Notes under the pieces: generated by a model
Seen by the model: the letters and a program-made list of their open reading frames with translations, nothing else
Told to the model about the DNA's origin: nothing
The model's database searches: none
Shown here: piece after piece, positions 1 to 7,819 of the stretch
Layout of the letters: every line of letters begins with the position of its first letter
Numbering within the stretch: position 1 is the stretch's first letter
Program-made: the position numbers and the translations under genes
From: Lachnospiraceae bacterium
GTDB lineage: Bacteria; Bacillota; Clostridia; Lachnospirales; Lachnospiraceae
Direction: 5' to 3'
Assembly: GCA_004557975.1 (NCBI GenBank)
Contig: SFEV01000013.1
Location: forward strand, 1-62,627
Length of the DNA: 62,627 nucleotides

Positions 1-64
1 TGTTTTTTACAGTACCCCGGAATATTTAAAATATTCTTACCAGGAAGGCACTTTGCTTCCGTAA
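1..64 (+). CDS. C-terminal end of an unidentified gene (partial)
   Basis: A reading frame opening before the window ends in TAA at 62-64 and encodes about 20 residues rich in Tyr, Ser and Pro. It stops 40 bases before the likely start of the nucleotidyltransferase gene. Small MNT nucleotidyltransferases are commonly paired with an upstream HEPN-domain gene, so this tail could be the HEPN partner, but 20 residues are too few to show the family. Only the open frame and its stop are seen directly. Confidence 0.35.
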   Translation, partial: VFYSTPEYLKYSYQEGTLLP

Positions 65-104
65 GATGGAAAAACTGAAAAAATATATGATGAAAGGATG
101 CATT

Positions 105-443
105 ATGTGTTCTGGAAGTCAGATTGATGTAATTACGAAAGAAATGGTTGATTGCTATAAACGTTATTACGGTGAAAATATTATAGGGATATTTCTGTAT
201 GGCTCTTATGCAAGGGGCGATTTTGACAGTGAATCAGATATTGATATCACAGCGATTGTAAAAGGTGACAGAATGGAGCTGCAGGAGAAGCTGAAGCAGG
301 TATGGGATGTTTCTGCAGATATTGGGCTGGAGAATGATATTGTAATTTCCCCAACAGTAATCCCATATGACGAGTTCGAAAAATACAAGACGATTCTTCC
401 ATACTATATGAATATCGCGAAGGAGGGAAAAAAGATCGGATAA
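105..443 (+). CDS. Small MNT-type nucleotidyltransferase-domain protein
   Basis: A 112-residue protein with the hallmark motif of minimal nucleotidyltransferases: GSYARGDFDSESDIDI, where the Gly-Ser pair and the two Asp of SDID bind nucleotide and metal. This is the size of stand-alone MNT domains, which in HEPN-MNT toxin-antitoxin modules act as antitoxin by AMPylating the HEPN toxin. The start at 105 is preferred because AAAGGA lies 7 bases upstream; an in-frame ATG at 66 has no good ribosome site. The reading frame just upstream ends at 64 and may be the partner. The fold is clear from the motif; the antitoxin role is inferred from family habit only. Confidence 0.75.
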   Translation: MCSGSQIDVITKEMVDCYKRYYGENIIGIFLYGSYARGDFDSESDIDITAIVKGDRMELQEKLKQVWDVSADIGLENDIVISPTVIPYDEFEKYKTILPYYMNIAKEGKKIG

Positions 444-526
444 TTAATACAGTGGCTTAATGTAGAGATTGTTGGAAATTGAAAAGTTCTGAGCATATTT
501 CCTTCTGTGAAATAATAAGCATATTT

Positions 527-566
527 AAAAACTCGAATATCCGCCGCCGGGTATTCGAGTTTTTGC
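527..566. terminator. Bidirectional rho-independent terminator
   Basis: A perfect stem, ACTCGAATA (531-539) with TATTCGAGT (552-560), is flanked by an A run on the left and TTTTT on the right. It sits between two convergent genes and should stop transcription from both sides. Confidence 0.85.
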
Positions 567-572
567 ATAGTG

Positions 573-1847
573 TCAGACATTTTCTGCCAGTCGCGTCACC
601 GCCACATAAATGTCCTGAATCCGGTACCACGTTCTGTTTCCGACGATGCCGTCCTGAGTTAATCCGAAAACAGACTGGAATGTCTGCACAGCATCCTGTG
701 TCCGCTCGCCGAATACTCCATCCGGAGTCAGCTTCGGGATCAGCGGATAATCGTCGGAAATTCTGTTGAGCTGTTCCTGGATTTTCATGACATCGGAGCC
801 CACAGAGCCGATGGAGAGCGGAAATCCCGGATAGGATTCCGGCACGCCTGATACCTCTTCAGCAATATTGATGTACATGTTGTCTCCATAATAATTCCGG
901 ATGATTTCGATTGCTTCGTACCCTTCTTCTCCCAGGGCGGCGCTGCCCCACTGAGAGAGCCACTGGGGACACTGGACACGCCGGCCGTCACAGTACTGGG
1001 TCAGGATCGGCTGACGCACATTCGGACGGGACAGGTAATGAAGAAAGACATCGTCCACCGCGGCATCAATACTTTCAAATATATTACGTCCGAACATCCA
1101 CTTCTGGTCGAAGGCGGTGGAAGAGGTGATAGTGAAATTGTAGCCCTTATTGCGGTACCATTCCGTGTAAACCCGGTTCATTGTGAAAGACTGGATAGCG
1201 AGGATGTTGGCAATCAGTGATTCGTAAGGCCATGTGGCATAGATTTCGCTGCTGGCCACATTCTTAATATAGTCTTTATAGCGGACATAGTAGTTGCCGG
1301 CAGTCGTGTCCCGGGGAGTGCCGTCGTGGACGACAATGTATTCCGGTACGACGACCTCATCCAGTACGATTTCGCCGCTTACATTGACCGGTTTAATTTC
1401 ATCCTCGGCGATCTTGGGAGGATAGAGACCATACAGAGTGTGGTCAGGGATGACGATGGTATCAGGAAGCTGCTGCGGTTCCAGCGGGCGCATGCGCACG
1501 CTCTGCAGGGAAAGCTGCTGGCTGAGCACTTCAATACCGCTGACGGTCAGGGCTTCGTATCCGGGGGCTGTGATACGGATCGTATATTCTGCGTAGGGCT
1601 GTACCTCGGAGGGCTGAAGGCTGTATTCGATAGGCGGAGTATTCAGCGTCAGTATTTCCGATTTGCCGTTCTGATCGGTCTGTATTTCTTCAAGAATTGT
1701 TCCCGGGTCTCCCGTATAGGAGAGATCAATGACCGCATCCTCAATGGGCAGATTCTGTTCAGAAAGTGCGGTGATCTGGAGCGTTCCCTGATCCGGAAAA
1801 TCATTCTGCATCATTCGTACGGGGTGGCCTGTCATTTCTGGTTTCAT
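573..1847 (-). CDS. SpoIID-like protein with C-terminal peptidoglycan-binding domain
   Basis: 424 residues. Residues 20-120 look like a beta-sandwich of the carboxypeptidase-regulatory type. Residues 190-300 resemble the SpoIID/LytB core: YIKNVASSEIYATWPYESL followed by a helix parallels the family pattern in which a conserved Ser-Glu pair precedes WP.EAL. Residues 347-413 form a PG_binding_1 repeat (IGSVGSDVMKIQEQL, DGVFGERTQDAVQTFQ, DGIVGNRTW). SpoIID enzymes cleave peptidoglycan glycan strands in sporulation. No signal peptide or membrane anchor is seen at the chosen start (AGGAG five bases before it), which is odd for a wall enzyme and would fit a spore-layer protein made in the mother cell. 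Domain calls are by eye; the cellular role is inference. Confidence 0.7.
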   Translation of the reverse strand: MKPEMTGHPVRMMQNDFPDQGTLQITALSEQNLPIEDAVIDLSYTGDPGTILEEIQTDQNGKSEILTLNTPPIEYSLQPSEVQPYAEYTIRITAPGYEALTVSGIEVLSQQLSLQSVRMRPLEPQQLPDTIVIPDHTLYGLYPPKIAEDEIKPVNVSGEIVLDEVVVPEYIVVHDGTPRDTTAGNYYVRYKDYIKNVASSEIYATWPYESLIANILAIQSFTMNRVYTEWYRNKGYNFTITSSTAFDQKWMFGRNIFESIDAAVDDVFLHYLSRPNVRQPILTQYCDGRRVQCPQWLSQWGSAALGEEGYEAIEIIRNYYGDNMYINIAEEVSGVPESYPGFPLSIGSVGSDVMKIQEQLNRISDDYPLIPKLTPDGVFGERTQDAVQTFQSVFGLTQDGIVGNRTWYRIQDIYVAVTRLAENV

Positions 1848-1905
1848 TGTATGCTCCTGGGTTGAATCATTTTTATTGTATGCAGCATGGGTGAAATGTT
1901 GCCAT

Positions 1906-1938
1906 GTTACTGTTTACTGGCTTGCCAGTGAACGGTAA
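1906..1938. repeat. Intergenic hairpin of the GTTACTGTT family
   Basis: TTACTGTTTACTGG (1907-1920) pairs with CCAGTGAACGGTAA (1925-1938) through a CTTG loop; the only two departures are G-U pairs. There is no T run, so it is not an obvious terminator. Its left arm resembles the left end of the palindromic element at 46605 and a hairpin after carB at 6501. Confidence 0.6.
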
Positions 1939-1978
1939 TGTTGCCATTGCAGACTTCCGTCCGTACTGCAAAAAACTG

Positions 1979-2007
1979 TTGCAATATGAAAAGAGATATG
2001 GTAGAAT
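1979..2007 (+). promoter_or_regulatory. Sigma-A promoter of carAB
   Basis: TTGCAA (1979-1984), 17-base spacer, TAGAAT (2002-2007). Transcription would start near 2014, about 190 bases before carA, leaving a long leader. Confidence 0.65.
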
Positions 2008-2013
2008 CACAAC

Positions 2014-2170
2014 AATTTGGGTATTCTTAATTCAGCCATGCAGGTGGGTACGTTTTGCGCGAGGATGCGCAGCGTATCTTAATCGGCATGGCTGAAATTC
2101 GGATGCAGAGTCTTAAGGTGACCTGTATCTGCAGGAATGAGTGAGACGGAGGATTTCCGTTTTGCATGCC
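2014..2170 (+). promoter_or_regulatory. Structured 5' leader of carAB, possible cis-regulatory RNA
   Basis: An 11-bp perfect stem, TTCAGCCATGC (2031-2041) with GCATGGCTGAA (2086-2096), encloses a second stem-loop in which TGCGC (2056-2060) pairs with GCGCA (2067-2071) and flanking GTACG with CGTAT. Downstream, TGCAGA and TCTGCA can pair around 2103-2133, and ACGGA/TCCGT near 2147-2161 is followed by TTTT, a weak terminator-like hairpin. The leader has no PyrR-binding-loop consensus that I recognise. It may be an attenuator of carbamoyl phosphate synthesis, or partly a copy of a dispersed palindromic repeat, since the 11-base stem sequence recurs at 46772. Confidence 0.45.
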
Positions 2171-2206
2171 AATGAGTACAACAGAAGAAAGGAGTTCGAA
2201 GACAGA

Positions 2207-3280
2207 ATGAAAGCTTTTCTAATACTGGAAGACGGGACTGTATTCACCGGGAAAAGTATTGGCTCGACGCGGGAGGTAATCAGCGAGATTGTGTTCAACA
2301 CTTCCATGACCGGTTATCTTGAGGTTCTGACTGATCCGTCTTATGCGGGACAGGCAGTCGTTATGACGTATCCATTGATTGGCAATTATGGCATATGCTA
2401 CCAGGACATGGAATCAGAAAGACCGTGGCTGGATGCTTTTATCGTTCGTGAATTATCACGTCTTCCAAGCAACTTCCGTTCCGAAGATACGATTCAGAAT
2501 TTCTTATTAAAATATGATATTCCCGGCATTGCGGGAATTGACACGAGAGCACTTACTAAAATTCTCCGTGAGAAGGGCACCATGAACGGCTGCATCACAA
2601 CGGACGAGAATTTTCAGATCGAAGAAATCCTTCCCAGATTATCCGCTTACACAACTGGAAATGTAGTTGAAAAAGTAACCTGCAGGGAAAAGTATGTCCT
2701 GGAGGGCAGTGGGCCGAAGGTGGCGCTTCTCGATCTCGGTGCAAAGCGCAATATTGCCCGCAGTCTGAATGAGCGCGGCTGCGAAGTGACCGTATATCCT
2801 GCGCTGACACCGGCAGAGGAGATTCTGGCAGCTGCTCCGGATGGTATTATGCTCTCAAACGGACCGGGAGATCCGAAGGAATGTACTTCCATTATAGAAG
2901 AAATTAAAAAGCTGTATGTTTCCGATGTACCGATTTTTGCGATCTGCCTCGGTCATCAGCTGATGGCACTGGCCAACGGCGCTGATACGTATAAAATGAA
3001 ATACGGTCATCGCGGCGGCAATCATCCTGTGCGTGATCTTGCCACAGGGCGAGTGTATATTTCTTCACAGAATCATGGTTACGTCGTGGATACGGAGCAT
3101 CTGGATCCGAAGATTGCTGTTCCGGCTTTTGAAAATGTAAATGACGGGACAAACGAGGGGCTGTCCTATACGGGAAAGAATATTTTTACGGTGCAGTATC
3201 ATCCGGAGGCATGCCCGGGACCGCAGGATTCAGGGTATCTGTTTGACCGCTTTATGAAAATGATGGAGGTGAATGCGTAA
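2207..3280 (+). CDS. carA: Carbamoyl-phosphate synthase small subunit
   Basis: 357 residues. The glutaminase subunit hydrolyses glutamine and passes ammonia to CarB for carbamoyl phosphate, used in pyrimidine and arginine synthesis. The N-terminal CPSase small-chain domain (AFLILEDGTVFTGKSIG, FNTSMTGYLEVLTDPSYAGQ) is followed by a class I amidotransferase domain with nucleophile Cys247 in AICLGHQL and the His332/Glu334 pair in YHPEA. The start at 2207 matches family N-termini; GGAG lies 12 bases upstream. An in-frame ATG at 2141 would add a tail lacking family similarity. The stop overlaps the carB start as TAATG, so the two are translationally coupled. Confidence 0.97.
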   Translation: MKAFLILEDGTVFTGKSIGSTREVISEIVFNTSMTGYLEVLTDPSYAGQAVVMTYPLIGNYGICYQDMESERPWLDAFIVRELSRLPSNFRSEDTIQNFLLKYDIPGIAGIDTRALTKILREKGTMNGCITTDENFQIEEILPRLSAYTTGNVVEKVTCREKYVLEGSGPKVALLDLGAKRNIARSLNERGCEVTVYPALTPAEEILAAAPDGIMLSNGPGDPKECTSIIEEIKKLYVSDVPIFAICLGHQLMALANGADTYKMKYGHRGGNHPVRDLATGRVYISSQNHGYVVDTEHLDPKIAVPAFENVNDGTNEGLSYTGKNIFTVQYHPEACPGPQDSGYLFDRFMKMMEVNA

Positions 3281-6200
3281 TGCCGAAGAATCCGGAAATA
3301 AAAAAAGTACTTGTAATTGGTTCCGGCCCCATTGTGATCGGGCAGGCAGCCGAGTTTGACTATGCAGGGACACAGGCGTGCCGTTCTCTGAAAGAAGAAG
3401 GAATAGAGGTTGTCCTGCTCAATTCCAATCCGGCCACCATCATGACAGACAAGGATATCGCAGACAAGGTTTATATTGAACCGTTGACGGTGGAAGTTGT
3501 GGAGCAGCTGATCCTGAAGGAGCGTCCTGACAGCGTTCTCCCGACGCTGGGCGGACAGGCGGGACTGAATCTGGCCATGGAGCTGGAGGAGCGCGGTTTT
3601 TTACGGGAAAATAACGTCAGGCTGATTGGCACCACCTCCGAGACAATCAAAAAGGCGGAGGACCGTCTGGAATTTAAGAGCACCATGGAAAAAATCGGGG
3701 AGCCTGTGGCACCATCGAGAGTTGTTGAGAGCGTGCAGGAAGGCGTGGAATTCACTCAGACGATCGGATATCCCGTTGTTCTGCGCCCTGCTTATACACT
3801 GGGCGGCAGCGGCGGAGGTATTGCCCACAACTATGCAGAGCTGGTGGAAATCCTGGAAAACGGACTGCGTTTAAGTCGTGTGGGACAGGTGCTTGTGGAG
3901 CGCTGTATCGCAGGCTGGAAGGAAATTGAGTACGAAGTGATGCGTGACGGTGCCGGCAATGTGATTACCGTCTGCAACATGGAAAATATCGACCCGGTGG
4001 GCGTGCATACAGGAGACAGTATCGTGGTGGCTCCGTCACAGACGCTTGGCGACAAGGAATACCAGATGCTGCGTACTTCGGCACTGAATATCATCAGTGA
4101 GCTGAAGATTACCGGAGGCTGTAACGTTCAGTTTGCCCTTCATCCCACCAGCTTTGAGTACTGTGTCATCGAGGTGAACCCGCGTGTCAGCCGTTCCTCT
4201 GCCCTTGCATCCAAAGCGACCGGTTATCCGATTGCGAAGGTGGCTGCGAAAATTGCACTGGGATATACTCTCGACGAGATTAAAAATGCGATTACCGGAA
4301 AGACGTACGCGAGCTTCGAACCCATGCTGGATTACTGCGTTGTGAAGATGCCGCGTCTGCCTTTCGACAAATTTATCAGTGCCAGCAGGAAGCTGACGAC
4401 ACAGATGAAAGCCACCGGAGAAGTCATGAGCATTTCCGACAGCTTTGAGGGCGGTCTGATGAAGGCGATTCGTTCTCTGGAGCAGCATGTGGACAGCCTG
4501 ATGTCCTATGATTTCTCAGCTCTGACAGAGGAGGAGCTGCTTGGACAGCTGGGCTGTGTGGATGACCGTCGGATATGGGTCATTGCGGAGGCGCTTCGCC
4601 GCGGTATTTCCTACGAACAGATCCATGAGATCACACAGATTGACGTGTGGTTTATTGACAAGCTGGCAATTCTGGTGGAGATGGAGCAGGCGCTTAAAAC
4701 TCAGGAGCTGACTGTGGAGCTTCTGAAGGAGGCAAAGAGAATCGAGTTCCCGGACAATGTGATCGCCCGGCTGACGGGAAAGACAGAAGAAGAAATCAAA
4801 GAGCTGCGCTATGCGAACAACATTGTGGCCGCTTACAAGATGGTAGATACGTGTGCAGCAGAATTTGCAGCGACGACTCCGTATTATTATTCCGTATTTG
4901 GCAGTGAGAATGAGGCGGAGGAGACGAGCGGCAAAAAGAAGGTGCTGGTTCTCGGTTCAGGTCCGATCCGCATTGGACAGGGAATCGAGTTTGACTTCTG
5001 TTCTGTTCACTGTACGTGGGCTTTTGCAAAGGAAGGTTACGAGACCATCATCATCAACAACAACCCGGAGACTGTAAGTACCGATTTTGATATTGCAGAT
5101 AAGCTGTATTTCGAGCCGCTGACACCCGAGGACGTGGAGAATGTTGTCCGACTGGAGAGGCCGGACGGAGCTGTCGTGCAGTTCGGCGGACAGACGGCCA
5201 TCAAGCTGACGGAGTCTCTGATGAAGATGGGCGTGAAGATTCTTGGAACATCTGCGGAAAATGTGGATGCTGCAGAGGATCGAGAACTGTTTGACGGAAT
5301 TCTGGAGCAGTGCGGGATTCCGAGACCGTCCGGTGATACGGTGTTCACGGCGGAAGAAGCAAAGAAAGTTGCAAACAGGCTTGGATACCCTGTGCTGGTT
5401 CGCCCATCCTACGTGCTTGGCGGTCAGGGAATGCAGATCGCAATTAACGATGAAGATGTGGAACAGTACATCGGGGTAATCAACCGGATTGCCCAGGAGC
5501 ATCCGATTCTCGTCGACAAATATCTGGTCGGCAAGGAGATTGAGGTGGATGCTGTCTGTGATGGTGAGGATGTCCTGATTCCAGGTATCATGGAGCATAT
5601 TGAGCGGGCCGGCATCCATTCCGGTGACAGTATTTCTGTTTATCCGGCACAGAGTATTTCCGGAGAAATCAAGAGCGTCATTGAGGATTATACGCGGAAG
5701 CTTGCGCGATCCCTCCACGTGATCGGACTGATCAATATTCAGTTTATTGTCAGCAACAATCAGGTATACGTGATTGAGGTTAATCCGCGTTCCAGCCGTA
5801 CAGTACCTTATATCAGCAAAGTGACAGGTATTCCTATCGTCCCCCTTGCCACAAAAGTAATTCTCGGAAAGAAGATCAGAGAGCTGGGCTACGAACCGGG
5901 ACTGCAGCCTGAGGCAGATTACTTTGCCATCAAAATGCCGGTATTTTCTTTTGAGAAGATCCGCGGTGCAGATATCAGCCTCGGACCGGAGATGAAATCC
6001 ACGGGAGAGTGCCTTGGCATCGCTGCGACCTTTGATGAGGCTCTTTACAAGGCCTTTATCGGTGCAGGAATTCATCTGCCGAGACATAAAAATATGATTA
6101 TGACTGTGCGGGATTCTGATAAAGAAGAAGCGGTACAGATTGCGAAGCGCTTTGAGGCTCTGGGCTATAATATATTTGCGACAAAGGGTACGGCCAGGGC

Positions 6201-6486
6201 GCTGATGGAGGCGGATGTACAGGTGCGTCTGACCAGGAAAGTGGAGCAGGAATCACCGAATATTCTCGATCTGATCCTCGGTCATGAGATCGACCTTGTC
6301 ATCGACACTCCGTCCCAGGGTGTGGAGCATGCGAAGGATGGCTTCATAATCCGGCGAAATGCAATCGAGACGGGCGTCAATGTACTGACCTCTCTGGATA
6401 CGGCGACGGCGCTGATCACCAGCCTTGAAAACAATAATGTTAGCACGCTGACACTGGTTGACATTGCGACGGTAGCGACGCGATAG
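3280..6486 (+). CDS. carB: Carbamoyl-phosphate synthase large subunit
   Basis: 1068 residues, the usual length. Two homologous ATP-grasp halves are visible: the first begins VLVIGSGPIVIGQAAEFDYAG and the second, near residue 560, VLVLGSGPIRIGQGIEFDF. Each holds an RPSY/RPAYxLGGxG nucleotide-binding segment. The first half makes carboxyphosphate and carbamate, the second phosphorylates carbamate. The C-terminal 130 residues (from about 935) form the MGS-like allosteric domain that senses UMP or ornithine in other bacteria. It starts one base into the carA stop codon. No terminator follows; a hairpin of the GTTRCTGT family lies just downstream. Confidence 0.98.
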   Translation: MPKNPEIKKVLVIGSGPIVIGQAAEFDYAGTQACRSLKEEGIEVVLLNSNPATIMTDKDIADKVYIEPLTVEVVEQLILKERPDSVLPTLGGQAGLNLAMELEERGFLRENNVRLIGTTSETIKKAEDRLEFKSTMEKIGEPVAPSRVVESVQEGVEFTQTIGYPVVLRPAYTLGGSGGGIAHNYAELVEILENGLRLSRVGQVLVERCIAGWKEIEYEVMRDGAGNVITVCNMENIDPVGVHTGDSIVVAPSQTLGDKEYQMLRTSALNIISELKITGGCNVQFALHPTSFEYCVIEVNPRVSRSSALASKATGYPIAKVAAKIALGYTLDEIKNAITGKTYASFEPMLDYCVVKMPRLPFDKFISASRKLTTQMKATGEVMSISDSFEGGLMKAIRSLEQHVDSLMSYDFSALTEEELLGQLGCVDDRRIWVIAEALRRGISYEQIHEITQIDVWFIDKLAILVEMEQALKTQELTVELLKEAKRIEFPDNVIARLTGKTEEEIKELRYANNIVAAYKMVDTCAAEFAATTPYYYSVFGSENEAEETSGKKKVLVLGSGPIRIGQGIEFDFCSVHCTWAFAKEGYETIIINNNPETVSTDFDIADKLYFEPLTPEDVENVVRLERPDGAVVQFGGQTAIKLTESLMKMGVKILGTSAENVDAAEDRELFDGILEQCGIPRPSGDTVFTAEEAKKVANRLGYPVLVRPSYVLGGQGMQIAINDEDVEQYIGVINRIAQEHPILVDKYLVGKEIEVDAVCDGEDVLIPGIMEHIERAGIHSGDSISVYPAQSISGEIKSVIEDYTRKLARSLHVIGLINIQFIVSNNQVYVIEVNPRSSRTVPYISKVTGIPIVPLATKVILGKKIRELGYEPGLQPEADYFAIKMPVFSFEKIRGADISLGPEMKSTGECLGIAATFDEALYKAFIGAGIHLPRHKNMIMTVRDSDKEEAVQIAKRFEALGYNIFATKGTARALMEADVQVRLTRKVEQESPNILDLILGHEIDLVIDTPSQGVEHAKDGFIIRRNAIETGVNVLTSLDTATALITSLENNNVSTLTLVDIATVATR

Positions 6487-6500
6487 CAGTATCTGTGCGT

Positions 6501-6547
6501 GTTGCTGTAAACGGGGTGAACAGTACGCTTTGAGAAGCAACAGTAAC
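6501..6547. repeat. Intergenic palindromic repeat after carB
   Basis: GTTGCTGT (6501-6508) can pair with ACAGTAAC (6540-6547), and the interior holds GTGAACAGTA (6516-6525), the reverse complement of the TACTGTTCAC found at 46607-46616. A similar hairpin lies before carA at 1906, so carAB is flanked by both. No gene is seen here. Confidence 0.45.
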
Positions 6548-6564
6548 GTTTCCTGAAAAAAACA

Positions 6565-6593
6565 TTGCAATTTGTCCGGCTGTAGAGTACAAT
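6565..6593 (+). promoter_or_regulatory. Sigma-A promoter of the phospholipase C-like gene
   Basis: TTGCAA (6565-6570), 17-base spacer, TACAAT (6588-6593), 66 bases before the start codon. It separates this gene from carAB. Confidence 0.6.
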
Positions 6594-6658
6594 ATGTAAG
6601 GTTGTATAACGATTTCCGCAGGATTTATGCGGATGTTTGGCAATATTTGGAGGACACT

Positions 6659-7261
6659 ATGCGTAAAAAATCACATATTTCTCTTGCCGGATATCTTGTC
6701 AGAGAGCTTCGTCTCGAAGAACTCGTAAAACATAAAAAAGCATTTTACCTTGGATCCATTCTTCCGGATCTGACACCGAAGATGATTACATCGCCTCATG
6801 AGTACATGACCTCTTATGAGAAGCTGCGTGAAAGTATCTGTCATCTGTCAGCCGAGGGAGAGAGCGGTGAATATAATGAGCGTGTTCTCTGGCGCAGGAT
6901 CGGTGTTGTAATGCATTACCTTGCAGATTATTTTACATTTCCTCATAATGTGTCCTATGAAGGAAATCTGAAGGATCACTGCCTGTACGAGCGGGAGATG
7001 AAATACTGGCTGCGCAGTTACGTGCGTACGCCGGAGGCGAAGATGATTTTCCGCAGACAGCGGGAAGAAGTACGCAGGATGGATGGACCAAAAGCGCTGC
7101 TTGACAGTATAGAACGCACGCATTTTGAGTATATGTGTGCGCCGCATACGGTTGAGGATGACTGTGTGTGGATTGTGACGCTCTGCTCGAGAGTTCTGCT
7201 GTATTTCGCGGCTGTTGTGAGCGGTGAACTTCTGGGGGAAGCTGTGTTCTGCGCTGCATGA
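6659..7261 (+). CDS. Zinc-dependent phospholipase C family protein
   Basis: 200 residues from the ATG at 6659, which has GGAGG six bases upstream. The sequence resembles the clostridial zinc-dependent PLC/S1-P1-fold family: HISLAGYLV at the N-terminus, LGSILPDLTPKM with a conserved Asp, and MHYLADYFTFPHN, where His and Asp residues would coordinate zinc. Many Firmicute members lack a signal peptide and are annotated only as PLC-like; this one also has none, so a secreted toxin role is unlikely. The substrate is unknown. It is a single gene between its own promoter and the thiamine leader. Confidence 0.7.
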   Translation: MRKKSHISLAGYLVRELRLEELVKHKKAFYLGSILPDLTPKMITSPHEYMTSYEKLRESICHLSAEGESGEYNERVLWRRIGVVMHYLADYFTFPHNVSYEGNLKDHCLYEREMKYWLRSYVRTPEAKMIFRRQREEVRRMDGPKALLDSIERTHFEYMCAPHTVEDDCVWIVTLCSRVLLYFAAVVSGELLGEAVFCAA

Positions 7262-7268
7262 TTACAGC

Positions 7269-7292
7269 GTTACAGTTTGGCCATGCAGTAAC
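7269..7292. repeat. Partial copy of the intergenic palindromic repeat
   Basis: GTTACAGTTTGGCCATGC (7269-7286) matches 16 of 18 bases of the inverted right end of the element at 46772-46789, and is followed by GTAAC (7288-7292). This may be a solitary end or a degenerate copy. Confidence 0.4.
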
Positions 7293-7330
7293 ATTACAGC
7301 TGTGTTCTCTGTAAAAGCATATATCGTGTG

Positions 7331-7359
7331 TTGACTTGCAGAGACTGCTGTGCTACAAT
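7331..7359 (+). promoter_or_regulatory. Sigma-A promoter of the thiC transcript
   Basis: TTGACT (7331-7336), 17-base spacer, TACAAT (7354-7359), placed just upstream of the TPP riboswitch. Confidence 0.75.
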
Positions 7360-7373
7360 CAATTTAACTGAAA

Positions 7374-7461
7374 AGACGGGGAGCTTGTGTAAACAGGCTG
7401 AGAGTAAGCTGTATCGCTTTGACCCGAAACCTGATTTGGATAATGCCAACGTAGGGATCAC
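7374..7461 (+). promoter_or_regulatory. TPP (THI-box) riboswitch
   Basis: The conserved core is present in order: ACGGGGAGC, GTGTAA, GGCTGAGAG, GACCC, ACCTGATTTGGATAATGCCA and ACGTAGGGA. This is the thiamine pyrophosphate aptamer. It lies directly after the promoter and before a strong terminator, so TPP binding should end transcription before thiC. Confidence 0.95.
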
Positions 7462-7476
7462 ATGGAATTATTATAC

Positions 7477-7512
7477 ACTGCGATATGCTGCCTGGCGTAT
7501 CGCAGTTTTTTT
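7477..7512 (+). terminator. TPP-controlled transcription terminator
   Basis: ACTGCGATA (7477-7485) pairs perfectly with TATCGCAGT (7498-7506), followed by TTTTTTT. It is the expression platform of the riboswitch. Confidence 0.88.
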
Positions 7513-7819
7513 GGCATTATTTTCAGCAGCGGCGGATTGGGGGCACCACCTTCTGCCGCTATACAAAACGGGCGGGAGGACGTCCGTATCGCCGGTGAGA
7601 ATACAGAATAAGCTGCAAAGCAGCCTGTGTTCATGAGGAAACGTGAAGAAGATTCTGAAATCCGTTTCCGGTGATGGCGAAGGCGCCGGTTGGTTGTGAT
7701 GAGAAATCTCTGGCTGTGCAGTCTGTCATGCCGGAGCTGTTTGTGTATCCGTATCCTGCCGGCAGACCCAAAGCCGATGGTGCAGGAGACAAGACACATA
7801 ACAGGGAGGAAAAGAAAAG
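7513..7819 (+). other. Long untranslated spacer between the TPP attenuator and thiC
   Basis: About 300 bases without a credible gene. Several stems can form: AGCGGCGG near 7528 with CTGCCGCT near 7553, GGCGCCGG around 7683-7690, and GCCGG/CCGGC at 7732-7763. No second known riboswitch core was recognised. Attenuators normally sit close to their gene, so this length is unusual. Confidence 0.5.

Noticed and set aside
4957..6087. 376-codon open frame on the minus strand inside carB
   Set aside because: It is the antisense shadow of a well-conserved gene, has no ribosome site and no family similarity. The same holds for long minus-strand frames opposite thiC (7631-8884), the aldehyde dehydrogenase (15706-16815) and the alcohol dehydrogenase (17131-18033).
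7513..7819. Possible cobalamin or other second riboswitch before thiC
   Set aside because: A B12 box or other known core could not be found; only generic stems are present.
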